From Eubacteriales bacterium (GTDB lineage: Bacteria > Bacillota > Clostridia > Lachnospirales > Lachnospiraceae): 64,000 bases of DNA. A model generated the notes under the pieces. The model was not told the origin of the DNA. It worked only from the letters and a program-made list of their open reading frames with translations, and ran no database searches. The first letter of the stretch is position 1, and each line of letters opens with the position of its first letter. Below, piece by piece: positions 25,376 through 34,876 of this stretch. Location: the NCBI GenBank assembly GCA_030524175.1, contig JAUNHC010000026.1, forward strand, positions 1 to 64,000, written 5' to 3'. The translations under genes were made by a program, and so were the position numbers.

Positions 25376-25912
25376 ATGAGTAGGAAAAACTATAAAATGA
25401 TTGATGGCAAGTTACTGCGGACGGATAAACAGTTCCGCCATCTGAAACAAAGCCAGAAAGAAAAAATTAATGAGTGGCTTTATCAGGAATATCGGAATCT
25501 TTGGTTAGAGCAGAATCGTCAGCCTTCCTCTAACAGGAATAGGGATATTCTGGCTGCTGTTATGGGAAAAATTTCGGAAGCGGATATCTGGATACCAGAA
25601 CACGAAGTGTTAAAGTATTTGCAGGGAAAGAAAAATCGTTATCGGAAACGTATGGAGAAAGAATTACTGAAGAACGAAATGGACGAAGATATGACAGAGA
25701 ACCAGTTGCCAGTGGAAACGATTAGAGGGGCTGTTGCAGGCGATCAGGATGCAGTGCAGAAGGTGATTGACCATTATTCTGATTATATTGATGATCTTTG
25801 TACCATTAAGGAAGCTCAGGAGAACGGTGCCATTAAGAAGATTATAGATAAAGATATGCGGCAGGCAGTAATTTTGAAATTGATTGAGTCACTGCCAGAA
25901 TTTAAGCTTTAA
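25376..25912 (+). CDS. Helix-turn-helix protein common in Firmicutes ICEs
   Basis: A 178-aa protein with a basic N-terminal half (KLLRTDKQFRHLKQSQKEKI, WLYQEYRNLW) and a C-terminal Orf8-like HTH segment (AVAGDQDAVQKVIDHYSDYI and DMRQAVILKLIESLPEF). AAGGGAG eight bases upstream selects ATG 25376. Such proteins sit beside integrase or excision genes of conjugative transposons, which fits the recombinase genes to its left. The C-terminal domain is similar in plan to the protein at 5794. Confidence 0.7.
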   Translation: MSRKNYKMIDGKLLRTDKQFRHLKQSQKEKINEWLYQEYRNLWLEQNRQPSSNRNRDILAAVMGKISEADIWIPEHEVLKYLQGKKNRYRKRMEKELLKNEMDEDMTENQLPVETIRGAVAGDQDAVQKVIDHYSDYIDDLCTIKEAQENGAIKKIIDKDMRQAVILKLIESLPEFKL

Positions 25913-25950
25913 AAAGTCATGACCGTCTGATAACAAACGGTCATGACTTT
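25913..25950. terminator. Bidirectional terminator (14-bp perfect stem)
   Basis: AAAGTCATGACCGT and ACGGTCATGACTTT form a perfect stem. On the plus strand it ends the HTH gene. On the minus strand it is followed by a TTTTT run and ends the 39-aa peptide gene at 25972-26091. Confidence 0.88.
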
Positions 25951-25971
25951 GTTGAGAAAACTGGGGTTTTA

Positions 25972-26091
25972 TTACTTCTTTTCTTCGTCTTTTTCTTTTT
26001 TCTTGTTTTTGCTCCACCAAGTGCCAGCCACTGAACATCCACCACCGCAAATAAGTACGACGATTAAAATATATAGCCATAAATTATCCAT
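25972..26091 (-). CDS. 39-aa membrane peptide
   Basis: A short reading frame with a clear ribosome site (AAGGAG, nine bases before ATG 26091) and a strong terminator just after its stop. The peptide has one hydrophobic helix (WLYILIVVLICGGGCSVAG) and a highly charged tail (SKNKKKEKDEEKK). This layout resembles small membrane toxins or regulators of membrane complexes, but no antisense RNA promoter was identified nearby. A real gene is likely; function unknown. Confidence 0.6.
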   Translation of the reverse strand: MDNLWLYILIVVLICGGGCSVAGTWWSKNKKKEKDEEKK

Positions 26092-26444
26092 TCCGTTGTT
26101 CTCCTTCCCATCAGAATATAAGCGCTCTTCCACAAATTCTAGCTAATTAATTATAACACAGAAAGTGTCAGATAAATATTTTTATTTGCAGAATATACAG
26201 TCAACATATATATAATGTAAGTTCCGACAGTTTTTATAGGTTTGACGCTCCTTTTAAATATAAAAGAAACTACTTAAAATGAGGGGGTTCTAAGTCCTTG
26301 TACTTATTTAATCCTATTGTTTCAAAAGATTAATTAGCAAGGTTTCTATCTTTCCATTTCACAAGCTGGCCATAGACATTTTGTTTCAGATACATAAGGC
26401 AAGTTCCTGTTTTAACTATTATTCTTAATATAACAAACTTTCAC
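26092..26444. other. AT-rich non-coding region
   Basis: This stretch of about 350 bases separates the plus-strand cargo/recombinase part from the minus-strand ICE backbone. It is strongly A+T rich. No coding sequence, clear terminator or convincing attachment-site repeat was found by eye. It could hold a junction of the inserted island. Confidence 0.4.
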
Positions 26445-26810
26445 TTAATCATATAGTAGCAATTTTTCGTTTGAAAAGATTCTGAGTTCGTTCTCCGTAC
26501 ATTTCCTTATTTCCGCTGGTGACATAATCACAAGATCCAGAGAGAGATCCCTCAGCCGTTTTGTGCAGCCATAAAGTTCAGAAAAATTTTCCTCCAGCTT
26601 TACGATGATATTAGGATCTGATGGAGGTTTAAAGCAGCAATAGATATCCGGTGTTTCATTTTCAGTTTCCTTGTCTTCACCATCCCGGATCTGCAAAACA
26701 ATTCCATAGAGTCCGCCATAATCGCTCTCAGGTAGAGCTGCTATCCATTGGCCAATCCGGTATATCTCATTACCGTAGGCAAAAGTCATGCCACGTTTCC
26801 GAAGCAGCAT
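26445..26810 (-). CDS. Conserved hypothetical ICE protein
   Basis: A 121-aa acidic protein with a pattern I recognise only as typical of conjugative-element proteins of this group (IGQWIAALPESDYGGLYGIV, DKETENETPDIYCCF, LDLVIMSP). No catalytic motif is evident. ATG 26810 is chosen because GAGGGGAG precedes it and it begins directly after the NADAR stop (TAGTATG), indicating coupling. Confidence 0.65.
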   Translation of the reverse strand: MLLRKRGMTFAYGNEIYRIGQWIAALPESDYGGLYGIVLQIRDGEDKETENETPDIYCCFKPPSDPNIIVKLEENFSELYGCTKRLRDLSLDLVIMSPAEIRKCTENELRIFSNEKLLLYD

Positions 26811-26811
26811 A

Positions 26812-27318
26812 CTAACATCTCCCCTCAACCATCATAATCATTTTGGAAAAATCCATTTGATTCAGGCGTAATTTTTCCCTGATATCCATAAGGATAATCC
26901 CCAAATGGTTTTCTCCGAAACCATCTACGCATCCCCAATACCGGTCACCCCAGGTATTCCCTTCTACCAGCGGGGCATTGCCTGTTTCCAGCAGTGCCTG
27001 CATTAGGTCAGGATGTTGACTAAATTTGGCGAAACATATTTCATACATGTACCGCATTTTAACTTGATTCCAGTCTGGACGCAGGGTTACTTTACTTCCA
27101 AGCCGCTTTGCTTCGGCGGGATTTGTTAGATATGCAAAATAAAATTGTTGCTGCTCTCGGACAAAAATAGTTTTTTGCGCCTGAAAAGCTGCTTCATTAT
27201 TTGCATATCTGTGATTTTGATACAAAATAGGCGCATGATAAAAGTTGCTGAGAAACGCATATTTTCCACGAAATGCAAGAATTTGTGGAGATATATAGAC
27301 TTTATTGGTATTTAACAT
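26812..27318 (-). CDS. NADAR-family (YbiA/DUF1768) ADP-ribosyl glycohydrolase-like protein
   Basis: A 168-aa protein with the NADAR pattern: FRGKYAFLSNFYHAPI, NNEAAFQAQKT, WGDRYWGC and GENHLGIILMDIREKL. Family members act on N-glycosidic bonds of ADP-ribosylated or riboflavin-pathway intermediates, and some are antitoxins that remove ADP-ribose from DNA. Start ATG 27318 follows AGAGGG. The gene lies near an NAD-dependent ligase in the same direction, suggesting a link to NAD or ADP-ribose chemistry of DNA. No ADP-ribosyltransferase partner was seen in the window. Confidence 0.8.
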   Translation of the reverse strand: MLNTNKVYISPQILAFRGKYAFLSNFYHAPILYQNHRYANNEAAFQAQKTIFVREQQQFYFAYLTNPAEAKRLGSKVTLRPDWNQVKMRYMYEICFAKFSQHPDLMQALLETGNAPLVEGNTWGDRYWGCVDGFGENHLGIILMDIREKLRLNQMDFSKMIMMVEGRC

Positions 27319-27410
27319 AATAATCCCTCTTTTCATAATAGGAAAAGAAGCGGTTTGCAAAAACCGCCTCTACCCTCGTGTAGTCCTTCTAAATTTTATA
27401 GTTTACTTTG

Positions 27411-28163
27411 TTATATAGCCTTTTTATCAGATATGGAGGTAACGCCACCATGCCCTTTGCCGCTCCAATGCTGTGAAAATATCTGCATCAATTCCATAAG
27501 CTTTTCAGAATTAGAATGAAACTGAGAATCAAAACTCTGTCTTATGTCATAATTGAGGTATAGTAAGCTGAATATAGCATCCCATAGGTCCTTCATCATT
27601 ATTTCACTGAATTCTTTCTCTGCCTTCTGTAAAATTGGCGTGAGTTTTGATATCATCTGGCTCCATTCAACAAAAAAAGTGTCCTCCAGCGAGATTCCAA
27701 ATCTATACAGCCATTCTCGGGCAGTATGTGTTTCTGTATCATCGCCGCATTCTGGATTGACGTATAGATATTCAATCTTGTGCTTCCTGCCATCGAATTC
27801 CTCTGGATTTAGATTTAACATTCTTCCGATGGGAAACATGGCGCAGACAGCGGGTTTACTATCATGAACGGAACATTTATTGTCCTTTAATAAAACACAC
27901 TGCTGCAAAAGCCCTACAGTTTTTAATCTTACGATAGGAAGTCGAGATTCACTGCCTATGTAGGCAAGGCCATAATTTTTAACAGCTTCTACAGGGGTAA
28001 GTCCCTGGCTTTTAGAAATATTAAAAATATCTTTTGCTGTTATCAGAATTGCTTCTTTATTTCGATTAAAGCAGCATTCCCCGCATTGGGTGCAGTGAAA
28101 CTTAAATGGCTCGTCTACTCCGATTCTCATTTTCAAATATTCATCCATCTCTTTTTTATTCAT
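27411..28163 (-). CDS. YkgJ-family cysteine-cluster protein
   Basis: A 250-aa protein with an N-terminal cluster of conserved cysteines (FHCTQCGECCFNR, then QQCVLLKDNKCSVHDSKPAVC in pieces) typical of YkgJ/DUF3109-like proteins that bind zinc or iron-sulfur. The C-terminal half is helical and unassigned. ATG 28163 is preferred, seven bases after AAGGAG. It lies between NADAR and ligA in what appears to be one operon. Function unknown. Confidence 0.75.
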   Translation of the reverse strand: MNKKEMDEYLKMRIGVDEPFKFHCTQCGECCFNRNKEAILITAKDIFNISKSQGLTPVEAVKNYGLAYIGSESRLPIVRLKTVGLLQQCVLLKDNKCSVHDSKPAVCAMFPIGRMLNLNPEEFDGRKHKIEYLYVNPECGDDTETHTAREWLYRFGISLEDTFFVEWSQMISKLTPILQKAEKEFSEIMMKDLWDAIFSLLYLNYDIRQSFDSQFHSNSEKLMELMQIFSQHWSGKGHGGVTSISDKKAI

Positions 28164-28203
28164 AATCATGCTCCTTGTATGTAAGTCGATTTTAATAGGA
28201 AAA

Positions 28204-30231
<2,028 letters not shown>

Positions 30232-30300
30232 TTAGCTCTTCCTATGTATTAACAGTAAATTTATTTAGCAGTTCGTGCATATGCAGACGGCCAATTTGTT

Positions 30301-31182
30301 TTAAGGTATCACAAGCCGCCCTTGTTTCCGATCGTAATAATAAGCATGGTCAGATAGGATCTCTTCAGGCCTTACATTGGTTCTGTTCACAAACTGTATA
30401 GTTACATCTAACTCTTCCTTTGACATACCAATAAGTTCCGGATAAATAATGGTTTCGTGTATGCTGCTTGGAGCTACAAAGTAATTCATTTGTAAGAAGT
30501 CGCCGATGTCTTTCAATACCTGTTCGTAAAGAATAGACGTTGCTCCCCAATGCAATTCCTTATTGGAAAGCACATAAGCCGGATCCAGATCATACTCATC
30601 CTCTATGTCGGGAGAACTTTCCCGTATGATAGATGACATTGGCTCCAGCGTTGGCGGGAAGATGCGAAGTCCGTTCTTGATTGCACATGCGTGAAGGGGT
30701 GCAGTATCCTTCTGCCAATGCCTTAGATGCAAATTGTGAATAGGAAGACTTGCTACCCCGGATAAAGACACATTAAAAACCACACTATACACAATAGACA
30801 AGTCAAAAAAAGGCAGATGTGGCATGTCAGCCAGCCGCTCTGCATTCTTTTTTGCATTTACCAGTTTAAAGATAATGCGATCTTTTATTTGATTGAAATC
30901 GGATAAGTCGTCAGTCATTCGTTTTGCATTCACCTGTAACTGTTCGGGCAAATTAACAATCTCCTTGACTATTTGAGACAATTCCATTCCATCAAGAAAA
31001 GCCTGATAGTAGCCTTCCAAAGAAACAGTGCCTGTACTTTTACTTTGGGGAGTCTTAAATTCAAGTCCACTTCTAAGGACTCCATTATTCCCAGATGACT
31101 GGGTGATGGCAATAGTTGTGTGCGAATCAAGCTTTTCTGTCACTTTCTGCAGTAATTCTTCTTGAAATTCCTTGTAATTCAT
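30301..31182 (-). CDS. DUF5688-family protein
   Basis: A 293-aa protein with features of the DUF5688 family of clostridial mobile elements: an N-terminal helical region, YYQAFLDGMELSQIVKEIV, and a C-terminal part with SNKELHWGATSILYE. ATG 31182 is set by AAGGAG upstream. It is the first gene after the regulated leader at 31262-31469, so it heads the ligA/YkgJ/NADAR operon. Function unknown. Confidence 0.7.
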   Translation of the reverse strand: MNYKEFQEELLQKVTEKLDSHTTIAITQSSGNNGVLRSGLEFKTPQSKSTGTVSLEGYYQAFLDGMELSQIVKEIVNLPEQLQVNAKRMTDDLSDFNQIKDRIIFKLVNAKKNAERLADMPHLPFFDLSIVYSVVFNVSLSGVASLPIHNLHLRHWQKDTAPLHACAIKNGLRIFPPTLEPMSSIIRESSPDIEDEYDLDPAYVLSNKELHWGATSILYEQVLKDIGDFLQMNYFVAPSSIHETIIYPELIGMSKEELDVTIQFVNRTNVRPEEILSDHAYYYDRKQGRLVIP

Positions 31183-31261
31183 ACATTTTCTCCTTTCCGT
31201 AATAAGGTTTTTTCCGTGGTCCTGTAGGATTTTCCTTTCCTCCTTTCCTGATTTTAGGCAT

Positions 31262-31311
31262 AAAAAAACAGAGGATGATCCTTTCAGAAACTGAAAAACC
31301 ATTCCCTGTTG
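31262..31311 (-). terminator. Second terminator hairpin in the DUF5688 leader
   Basis: On the minus strand AACAGGGA can pair with TCCTCTGTT (one bulge) around an inner TTTCAGAAACTGAAA hairpin, followed by seven T residues. It lies between the promoter at 31441-31469 and the first gene, so it acts as an attenuator, not a gene end. Confidence 0.6.
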
Positions 31312-31333
31312 TGTACTTGCGTGAGCGCAAATG

Positions 31334-31377
31334 AAAAAGCCAGTGGCGGCCCTGAGGGGCACAATAATCCACTGGCT
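31334..31377 (-). terminator. First terminator hairpin in the DUF5688 leader
   Basis: On the minus strand AGCCAGTGG pairs with CCACTGGCT and is followed by TTTTT. It lies immediately after the conserved box at 31381-31399. Confidence 0.8.
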
Positions 31378-31380
31378 ATA

Positions 31381-31399
31381 CAAACCTAAACAACATGTG
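31381..31399 (-). promoter_or_regulatory. Conserved leader box, copy A
   Basis: On the minus strand this reads CACATGTTGTTTAGGTTTG and matches 17 of 19 bases of copy B at 43597-43615. In both leaders it sits downstream of a small hairpin and just before an intrinsic terminator, as an antiterminator or attenuator element would. Confidence 0.65.
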
Positions 31400-31440
31400 A
31401 AATCCAACAGGATTAACCACAAAATAAATAATACATATTT

Positions 31441-31469
31441 AATATAGCACAATATATAGAACCACACAA
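31441..31469 (-). promoter_or_regulatory. Promoter of the DUF5688-ligA-NADAR operon
   Basis: TTGTGT and TATATT separated by 17 bases on the minus strand. The spacer (CTATATATTGTGC) resembles that of the promoter at 43680-43708. The transcript would have a leader of about 250 bases with two terminators. Confidence 0.6.
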
Positions 31470-31523
31470 CAAATAATTGCTATATATTGTATTTCAAATC
31501 TAACTATGTAGTCCTTCAATTTG

Positions 31524-31907
31524 TTAATGCTCAAAGGCACGATTCTGCTGGACTTTATATCGTTCTTCACAAGAGTCCTCTTCAGGGAATCTGTTATTTT
31601 TATCCGGAATTATAATTCTAAGGACATCCCGTCCAGTCTCTCGGTACTTTTTCAGCTGAATAGGACAATCCTCATATATCCCTGATACTAACTGATCGGG
31701 ATGAAAACGCTCGCCATTTTGGACACGGCTTCCCATCGTGTTTAAAAGATAGCCGATATGTTCCGGTGGAAGATTTAACACCACTTGAAAATCCAAATGT
31801 CCATAAGCATTCATACCATGCGTATGTGTATTGATAATCCCACCCGGGCCAACAGCATCGATAATATAGTGTATAATCCAAGTTATAGGTTCTTTATTTT
31901 TCATCAT
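31524..31907 (-). CDS. DUF4262-like protein
   Basis: A 127-aa protein with THTHGMNAYGHLDFQVVLNL followed by PPEHIGYLLNTMG and RIIIPDKNNRFPEE, a pattern I associate with the DUF4262 group of small proteins on conjugative elements. GAAGGGAG precedes the paired ATG codons at 31907. Conserved His residues (THTHG) could bind metal. Function unknown. Confidence 0.6.
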   Translation of the reverse strand: MMKNKEPITWIIHYIIDAVGPGGIINTHTHGMNAYGHLDFQVVLNLPPEHIGYLLNTMGSRVQNGERFHPDQLVSGIYEDCPIQLKKYRETGRDVLRIIIPDKNNRFPEEDSCEERYKVQQNRAFEH

Positions 31908-31933
31908 TTTTGTTCTCCCTTCATTGTTAAGCG

Positions 31934-32647
31934 TTAACCAATATCCTTCAGAAGCACTGGACTGCTGTCTGCTTCAGGATGCTCCAGCTTGGTGGAGGGA
32001 TCGAATCGTTTGCCATCCTGAATTCCTTTTGAGACAAAGTGTCTGGTTTCCCCAGAATAATCCATATCACCAAACTGCTTGCCCTTTTTCATGTGTTTGA
32101 TGTTGTCCAAGACCGCCTTGGGAGTTTGGAGTACCAATCCCCACTCCTGATTGTGTTCGGTTTCCTGTCTTTTAAAAGCCTCTTCCAATCCAATACAGAA
32201 ACCGTCTCCATAGGCGTTGGTAATTTTCCGAAGTTCTGAATTGCTATAGGAACCCTGATACTTTTGGCGGATTGCCTTACACTCGGAAACCACACATTCA
32301 TATGCATACCGAAAGATCCGGACACAGATTTCAAAATCCTCTTCCAGCCCAACAAATCCGATTGTGACTTTTTTCTCATATTTGTAGTGGTTGCGGAAAG
32401 ACTTGCAGCAGTAATGAGAAGCAATCACAGCGGCGAGCCGGGTGGTCCAGCTATTTGTGAGTTTAGTACATGTGATGTCAACGGTTTTTCGGATTACTTC
32501 TTCAGCTTTTATCTTTGCCACATCATCTGGGCGCAGTTTATGCAACGCCATAAGCTCCCTTGCTTTTAAGAGTGCAGCTTTGGCCTCGTGTTCATTGGGA
32601 CTGTCAGCCAGCGCCAGCAGTTTTGCAATTTTTTCTTTTATATCCAT
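31934..32647 (-). CDS. DUF2786-domain protein
   Basis: A 237-aa protein whose N-terminal 45 residues (IKEKIAKLLALADSP, NEHEAKAALLKARELMALHKL) form the DUF2786 helical hairpin, followed by an alpha/beta region. Family members occur on phages and ICEs. No enzymatic motif was recognised. It belongs to the run of tightly spaced minus-strand genes from about 36.5 to 31.5 kb. Confidence 0.75.
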   Translation of the reverse strand: MDIKEKIAKLLALADSPNEHEAKAALLKARELMALHKLRPDDVAKIKAEEVIRKTVDITCTKLTNSWTTRLAAVIASHYCCKSFRNHYKYEKKVTIGFVGLEEDFEICVRIFRYAYECVVSECKAIRQKYQGSYSNSELRKITNAYGDGFCIGLEEAFKRQETEHNQEWGLVLQTPKAVLDNIKHMKKGKQFGDMDYSGETRHFVSKGIQDGKRFDPSTKLEHPEADSSPVLLKDIG

Positions 32648-32693
32648 ATCTTGAAGTTTTTCCTTTCTTTTACAGGGCTGTATTCTAAAACAG

Positions 32694-33272
32694 TCACACT
32701 TTCAATGGATTTTCAAAAGCATGGATACGGATGTTCTGTTCATCTAGTAACATATCCAATGCATCCAGAGAATTGGCATCATACCCAAGCTTGCGAAAAT
32801 AATTTATAAGTTCCTGCTCCGATTCAAAAAGTGCCCAGTCCGCTAAAACTTCTGTCACTTTCTTTCCTAAAGGCGTTATTTCGTCTTCTCCATTGATCTG
32901 GATGAGGTATCTTTCAGGAAAATAGCGTCCATTAATATCTGTATTAAAATAAATTCCTTCTCCTGGCTCTATGCTTTTGCATACAAATGACACATCATAG
33001 TGTTCTGAAATAGCACGATAAGCGTCATAGAGAGGCCACCATGCGGCACTTATGTCTAAAAGGATTCCGTCATCATTTCGTTCCATGTAAGTGACTATCC
33101 CACGCAGACATATTCCGGAGGTTAAAATTCCTTTATATTGAAACAGACAGCCAATCCAAGAATTGGACGGATCTCTATCAAGTGATGAGTAAATATCTTC
33201 CCATAGGTCCTGTAATCCCTTCGGATTCTTATCGGAATAGAAATAGACATCATCACTGCATATATTTGCCAT
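32694..33272 (-). CDS. Hypothetical ICE protein (192 aa)
   Basis: A 192-aa acidic protein beginning MANICSDDVYFYS, a start resembling the ferredoxin-like (Api92/DUF1281-type) proteins of plasmids and phages, though the similarity is weak. TAATG overlap with the upstream stop shows coupling to the 33272-33829 gene. No catalytic motif was recognised. Confidence 0.5.
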   Translation of the reverse strand: MANICSDDVYFYSDKNPKGLQDLWEDIYSSLDRDPSNSWIGCLFQYKGILTSGICLRGIVTYMERNDDGILLDISAAWWPLYDAYRAISEHYDVSFVCKSIEPGEGIYFNTDINGRYFPERYLIQINGEDEITPLGKKVTEVLADWALFESEQELINYFRKLGYDANSLDALDMLLDEQNIRIHAFENPLKV

Positions 33273-33829
33273 TACTCTTGCACCTCCAAATCAATTGATT
33301 CCCCATATCCGGGAACAGTAAGCGAATATTCACAAGGAGTGAGGGATGTGTCTCTCGAATATACCTCATAAACAGCATCACATTGTTCAGTATCTGCATA
33401 ATTTTTATACAATTCTACAATCTCCAGTTCTACGTCTCTGTTAGAAGAGTAGGCAGCGCTGATAATTCCATCATGGATAATTACAACAATGTGTGTGTGT
33501 TTCGACTGCTTTACCAGTGCAATTCCACCCATTTTCATTTGCTGCTCCATTTTATCAATTACTGCATCCATCGTATCGTTAAAGGCTACATTACAGTCCT
33601 GTATATCCTGATAATAGGAATACGCCTGTTCAAGAAGCTCCTTTTGCTCCTCCATATTATGTGCCGGCAGATTACAAAGTCCGGTACCATCGGCATACCG
33701 TTCCTTATAACGATTTACAAAATCAAGTTCAAAATCCATCTTTTGACAAATGGCATGTGCTTTTTCTAATTCAGCATGTTTCAAGGCAATCTCGATTGTC
33801 TGTCCTTTGTACATTCGGTGTATTAACAT
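33272..33829 (-). CDS. Hypothetical ICE protein (185 aa)
   Basis: A 185-aa acidic protein with a central coiled-coil-prone stretch and a C-terminal beta-rich segment. GGAGGA five bases before ATG 33829 supports this start, which makes the gene overlap its upstream neighbour by 59 bases. No family was recognised. Confidence 0.5.
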   Translation of the reverse strand: MLIHRMYKGQTIEIALKHAELEKAHAICQKMDFELDFVNRYKERYADGTGLCNLPAHNMEEQKELLEQAYSYYQDIQDCNVAFNDTMDAVIDKMEQQMKMGGIALVKQSKHTHIVVIIHDGIISAAYSSNRDVELEIVELYKNYADTEQCDAVYEVYSRDTSLTPCEYSLTVPGYGESIDLEVQE

Positions 33830-34367
33830 TATTTTCCTCCAATTCTGTTTGGTTGGAATAGACCAGAAGTTTTCCCTGCAAATCTATGGGATGATCTACC
33901 CAAGTGTCATTTATATAAATCTGTTGTGTCAGCGTATTATAGATTACCGGCTCTTCTTCTAAATTAAATAAGTCAGCGACCAGACAGGTCTGAAGATTGA
34001 TGTAAGGCCAGAGCGCAAGCTCAAGTTTCTCTCGCAGCTGAAGCGCCAGCTGGTACAGTTTTTCTATATCATAGGTCTTATAAACTACTCTGCCCATCTC
34101 TTTTAAAAGTCCGGATTCAACAATAGCCTTATTCATCGCATCCACCTGTTTTTCTAGTGAAATATCAGGATTGAGTATCAGGCCACGTAAAGTAATCTCG
34201 TGTATATACGCAGTAGCAGTCTGACTAATCTGCCGCAGCAAATCGTCATAAGCCCGCTTATAGATGGTTTTTAATAACTGGCGGTCTATTGCTTCCCGGT
34301 TCTTTTTTAAGATAGAGAGCAGCTTTTGCAGGCTGCTCCCATATTCTTCAATCTTATTCAAGCGCAC
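33771..34367 (-). CDS. Hypothetical ICE protein (198 aa)
   Basis: A 198-aa mostly helical protein (KLLSILKKNREAIDRQLLKT, IEKLYQLALQLREKLELALW). Its 3' end overlaps the next gene by 59 bases and its start overlaps the previous stop by ten bases. This indicates a compact, coupled operon. No family was recognised. Confidence 0.5.
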   Translation of the reverse strand: MRLNKIEEYGSSLQKLLSILKKNREAIDRQLLKTIYKRAYDDLLRQISQTATAYIHEITLRGLILNPDISLEKQVDAMNKAIVESGLLKEMGRVVYKTYDIEKLYQLALQLREKLELALWPYINLQTCLVADLFNLEEEPVIYNTLTQQIYINDTWVDHPIDLQGKLLVYSNQTELEENNVNTPNVQRTDNRDCLETC

Positions 34368-34606
34368 ATCACCTCTGTATTCGGGTTAAATATATAATTT
34401 AGTTCATATACCGTGTTGCGGGTTTCAAAAAGTATGCCCTCTGTGGATACTTCCCAGATATGCACTACAGGTGTTGTGGTGATCGTATGACTGCCATAGC
34501 ATATCCATGCCCGTTCGCCTACTCTAAGCGGAAGGGACAGTGTACCAGTCAAAATCTGTTTTTTCTTTTTCCGTTCTGATAGCTTTACAAGTTTTTCTTC
34601 TTTCAT
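34358..34606 (-). CDS. Small conserved ICE protein (82 aa)
   Basis: A small protein with a basic N-terminal stretch (LSERKKKKQ) and a beta-rich rest (RVGERAWICYGSHTITTTPV). The latter is a common pattern in small ICE proteins located near methyltransferase genes. It overlaps neighbours on both sides. Function unknown. Confidence 0.55.
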   Translation of the reverse strand: MKEEKLVKLSERKKKKQILTGTLSLPLRVGERAWICYGSHTITTTPVVHIWEVSTEGILFETRNTVYELNYIFNPNTEVMCA

Positions 34607-34860
34607 CTGATATCCACTCCTTTCTTTAACAACGGAGATGTTTCCATGAGCCTTTTACATTCGTCAGGATAGCGGTCCAGTGCCTGATTGCAGGACAGTC
34701 CCTTCACATAATAGGTCTGATAAATCGGACAGCCTTGGGAACAATGGAACTGGTTTTTAGAGGGACAAAATGCATCCCGCTTGGCTGCAATATCTTCGGA
34801 TACGTGAAGATTGAACACACGATTTGAAAATGCAATTATTGATTCTTTCTTCTGAGTCAT
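34603..34860 (-). CDS. Small cysteine-containing ICE protein (85 aa)
   Basis: An 85-aa protein with several Cys residues (FHCSQGCPIY, GLSCNQALDRYPDECKRL), possibly a small metal-binding fold. The stop and the next start overlap by four bases (ATGA). Function unknown. Confidence 0.55.
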   Translation of the reverse strand: MTQKKESIIAFSNRVFNLHVSEDIAAKRDAFCPSKNQFHCSQGCPIYQTYYVKGLSCNQALDRYPDECKRLMETSPLLKKGVDIR

Positions 34861-34876
34861 TATTTTTATCCTCCTT

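Noticed and set aside
26092-26444. Possible attachment site of the element
   Set aside because: No direct repeat partner could be identified within the window, and the true ends are probably outside it.
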